Assembly: GCA_003521815.1 (NCBI GenBank)
Contig: DPHE01000029.1
Span: forward strand, 10,695 to 16,777
Origin: Colwellia sp.
Lineage (GTDB): Bacteria > Pseudomonadota > Gammaproteobacteria > Enterobacterales > Alteromonadaceae
Length of the DNA stretch: 6,083 nt
Direction: 5' to 3'
A model generated the notes under the pieces. The model had not been told where the DNA came from. It searched no databases and was given only the letters and a program-made list of their open reading frames with translations. Positions 5,217-6,083 of the stretch are shown piece after piece (positions within the stretch are counted from its first letter, which is position 1; every line of letters starts with the position of its first letter). The position numbers and the translations under genes were made by a program.

Positions 5217-6083
5217 CTATAAAGTTGCTTCTAATATTTTAGTTAAGCGCTGGGCGGCTAATAATAATCTTTGCTCTATAACAACTTGATGTTGATCTAA
5301 ATAATTGACAGGTAATCTTATTTTACCTGTCAATTTTTGGCAGCTGCCTTGGTTGGTTAATCGGCAATAGTTTAAGCTAGCACTTTTTGCTAACTGAAAA
5401 GATTCATCAGCCCATTGCCAAACCTGTTCTGCTTGCCAGTTTGGCTGCGAATGTTGATTCCATTTTTTTGTTAATAACGCTAACCATTTTTTTTTACTGT
5501 TCTTTCCTTTATATAAAATACATTTATCCCAATACGAATGTAAGTTCTTACATTGAGTTGTTGAGTGGGAAAGTTTAACGTTATTGCCACCTAAATCATC
5601 GGAGAAACTGATATGCAAAGGTTGATGAATATCACCTAGCCAATGACCTAAAAAAAGTAACGCTTGTACTTGTTGCCAATTAGCCTGTTTTTTAGTTTGA
5701 GCTAATGTTTTTTGGTGTTGCAAAATTGCCTGAGGAATACAATTTTTACTGCAATCGTTGACTGTTATATTTATGTGATCACGCGGCACATTCATATAAT
5801 GCCAAGGTCTATAGGTTTTGAAGTTCTCTAAACGTTTGATCGCATCAGCCCAAGTACAGGCATTTGCAAAGGTGGTTGAACTGTCTTTGCTTTTTATAAT
5901 TGTAATTATTAATTAAGCGTTGATGCTTTTTCGGGGATAGTCTTAAGTAAAGTAGATATTTTCAGATTGTTTAGCTGAGGGATAAATTTTCAAAAGCTAA
6001 TTGACAGACGATTTGGTGACCCAGTTTCCCTAAGGCAAAACTGGATTTAGAAAAAGAAATCAATATCAATGTGAACAAAAATA
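5217..6083 (-). pseudogene. S1/P1-type zinc nuclease, N-terminal part frameshifted (5' end beyond window)
   Basis: S1/P1 nucleases are secreted three-zinc phosphodiesterases that cleave single-stranded DNA and RNA. One frame is open from 5912 to the TAG at 5217 and carries most zinc ligands: D in CTWAD, H in PWHYMNVPRD, HWLGD and HQPLH, then LGGN and HSYWD. The N-terminal part is in a different frame: from 6081 it reads a signal peptide (FLFTLILISFSKSSFA) and LGKLGHQIVCQLAFENL, containing the conserved G-x-x-G-H, then stops at 5971-5973. A segment SAKQSENIYFT (5978-5946) follows, shifted by one base and back in the main frame, with stops at 5943-5945 and 5913-5915; the third frame between them (LKTIPEKASTLN) also looks family-like. 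So at least one indel, and probably three, break the gene. The usual mature N-terminal tryptophan is leucine. Translation from ATG at 5795 would give 192 residues without a signal peptide or the first ligands, so loss of function is likely. Convergent with the glycosyltransferase, 20 bases apart. Confidence 0.75.
5303..5338 (+). terminator. intrinsic terminator for the glycosyltransferase, inside the opposing nuclease gene
   Basis: AATTGACAGGTAA (5303-5315) and TTACCTGTCAATT (5323-5335) are a perfect 13-bp inverted repeat around a 7-base loop. The T-run at 5334-5338 overlaps the end of the stem. The polarity fits transcripts coming from the glycosyltransferase, whose stop lies 106 bases upstream. 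On the other strand the same bases encode LTGKIRLPVNY of the nuclease. Confidence 0.7.

Noticed and set aside
5387..5578. Plus-strand open frame with a hydrophobic stretch opposite the nuclease
   Set aside because: Antisense to the HSYWD and downstream region of the nuclease; no ribosome site, and the hydrophobic run comes from lysine/asparagine-rich codons read on the other strand.
6021..6044. Inverted repeat CCAGTTT/AAACTGG
   Set aside because: Falls in the signal-peptide region of the nuclease coding sequence, has no T-run and needs a bulge to extend.
1..6083. tRNA, rRNA, CRISPR, insertion sequence, prophage or toxin-antitoxin modules
   Set aside because: None seen on reading both strands; apart from the slyX tail, no repeated units or transposase-like frames are present.

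Overview
The window looks like chromosomal DNA of an AT-rich marine-type gammaproteobacterium, probably of the order Alteromonadales and most like the Colwellia/Thalassotalea group. This rests on base composition, protein style and gene order; no database search was possible. The core is the housekeeping neighbourhood yheS - yheV - slyX - fkpA. From recall of E. coli, the relative orientations match (yheS and yheV divergent, yheV and slyX convergent, slyX and fkpA divergent). However, slyD and the potassium-efflux genes kefB and kefG, which lie between these genes in E. coli, are absent here.

Region by region: 1-1891 (minus) is almost all of an ABC-F ribosome-associated ATPase of the YheS type, cut a few residues short by the window edge. 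1892-2003 is a short divergent control region. 2004-2207 (plus) is yheV, a small four-cysteine putative metal-binding protein. 2249-2488 (minus) is slyX, a short coiled-coil protein. Its last 12 codons plus stop occur again, diverged but in frame, directly after its stop codon. 2512-2865 (minus) is a small reading frame of 118 codons broken by one amber codon, read here as a decaying secreted or envelope gene. 2866-3044 is the fkpA leader, with two small stem-loops. 3045-3821 (plus) is an FkpA/Mip-type peptidyl-prolyl isomerase with a lipoprotein signal, followed by a strong intrinsic terminator (3866-3905).

3934-5196 (plus) is a GT4-like glycosyltransferase. It converges with a periplasmic S1/P1-type zinc nuclease (minus, 5217 to the window end) whose C-terminal two thirds are intact but whose N-terminal part is broken by frameshifts and stops. 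A 13-bp perfect hairpin with a T-run, oriented to terminate the glycosyltransferase transcript, lies inside the 3' part of this nuclease gene on the opposite strand.

The genes do not form one pathway. yheS acts on ribosomes, fkpA is an envelope folding helper, and the glycosyltransferase probably modifies a surface glycan. I found no phage, transposon, CRISPR, toxin-antitoxin or defence system, and no RNA gene. The points worth a second look are the slyX tail duplication, the two decaying secreted-protein genes, and the terminator embedded in an opposing gene.
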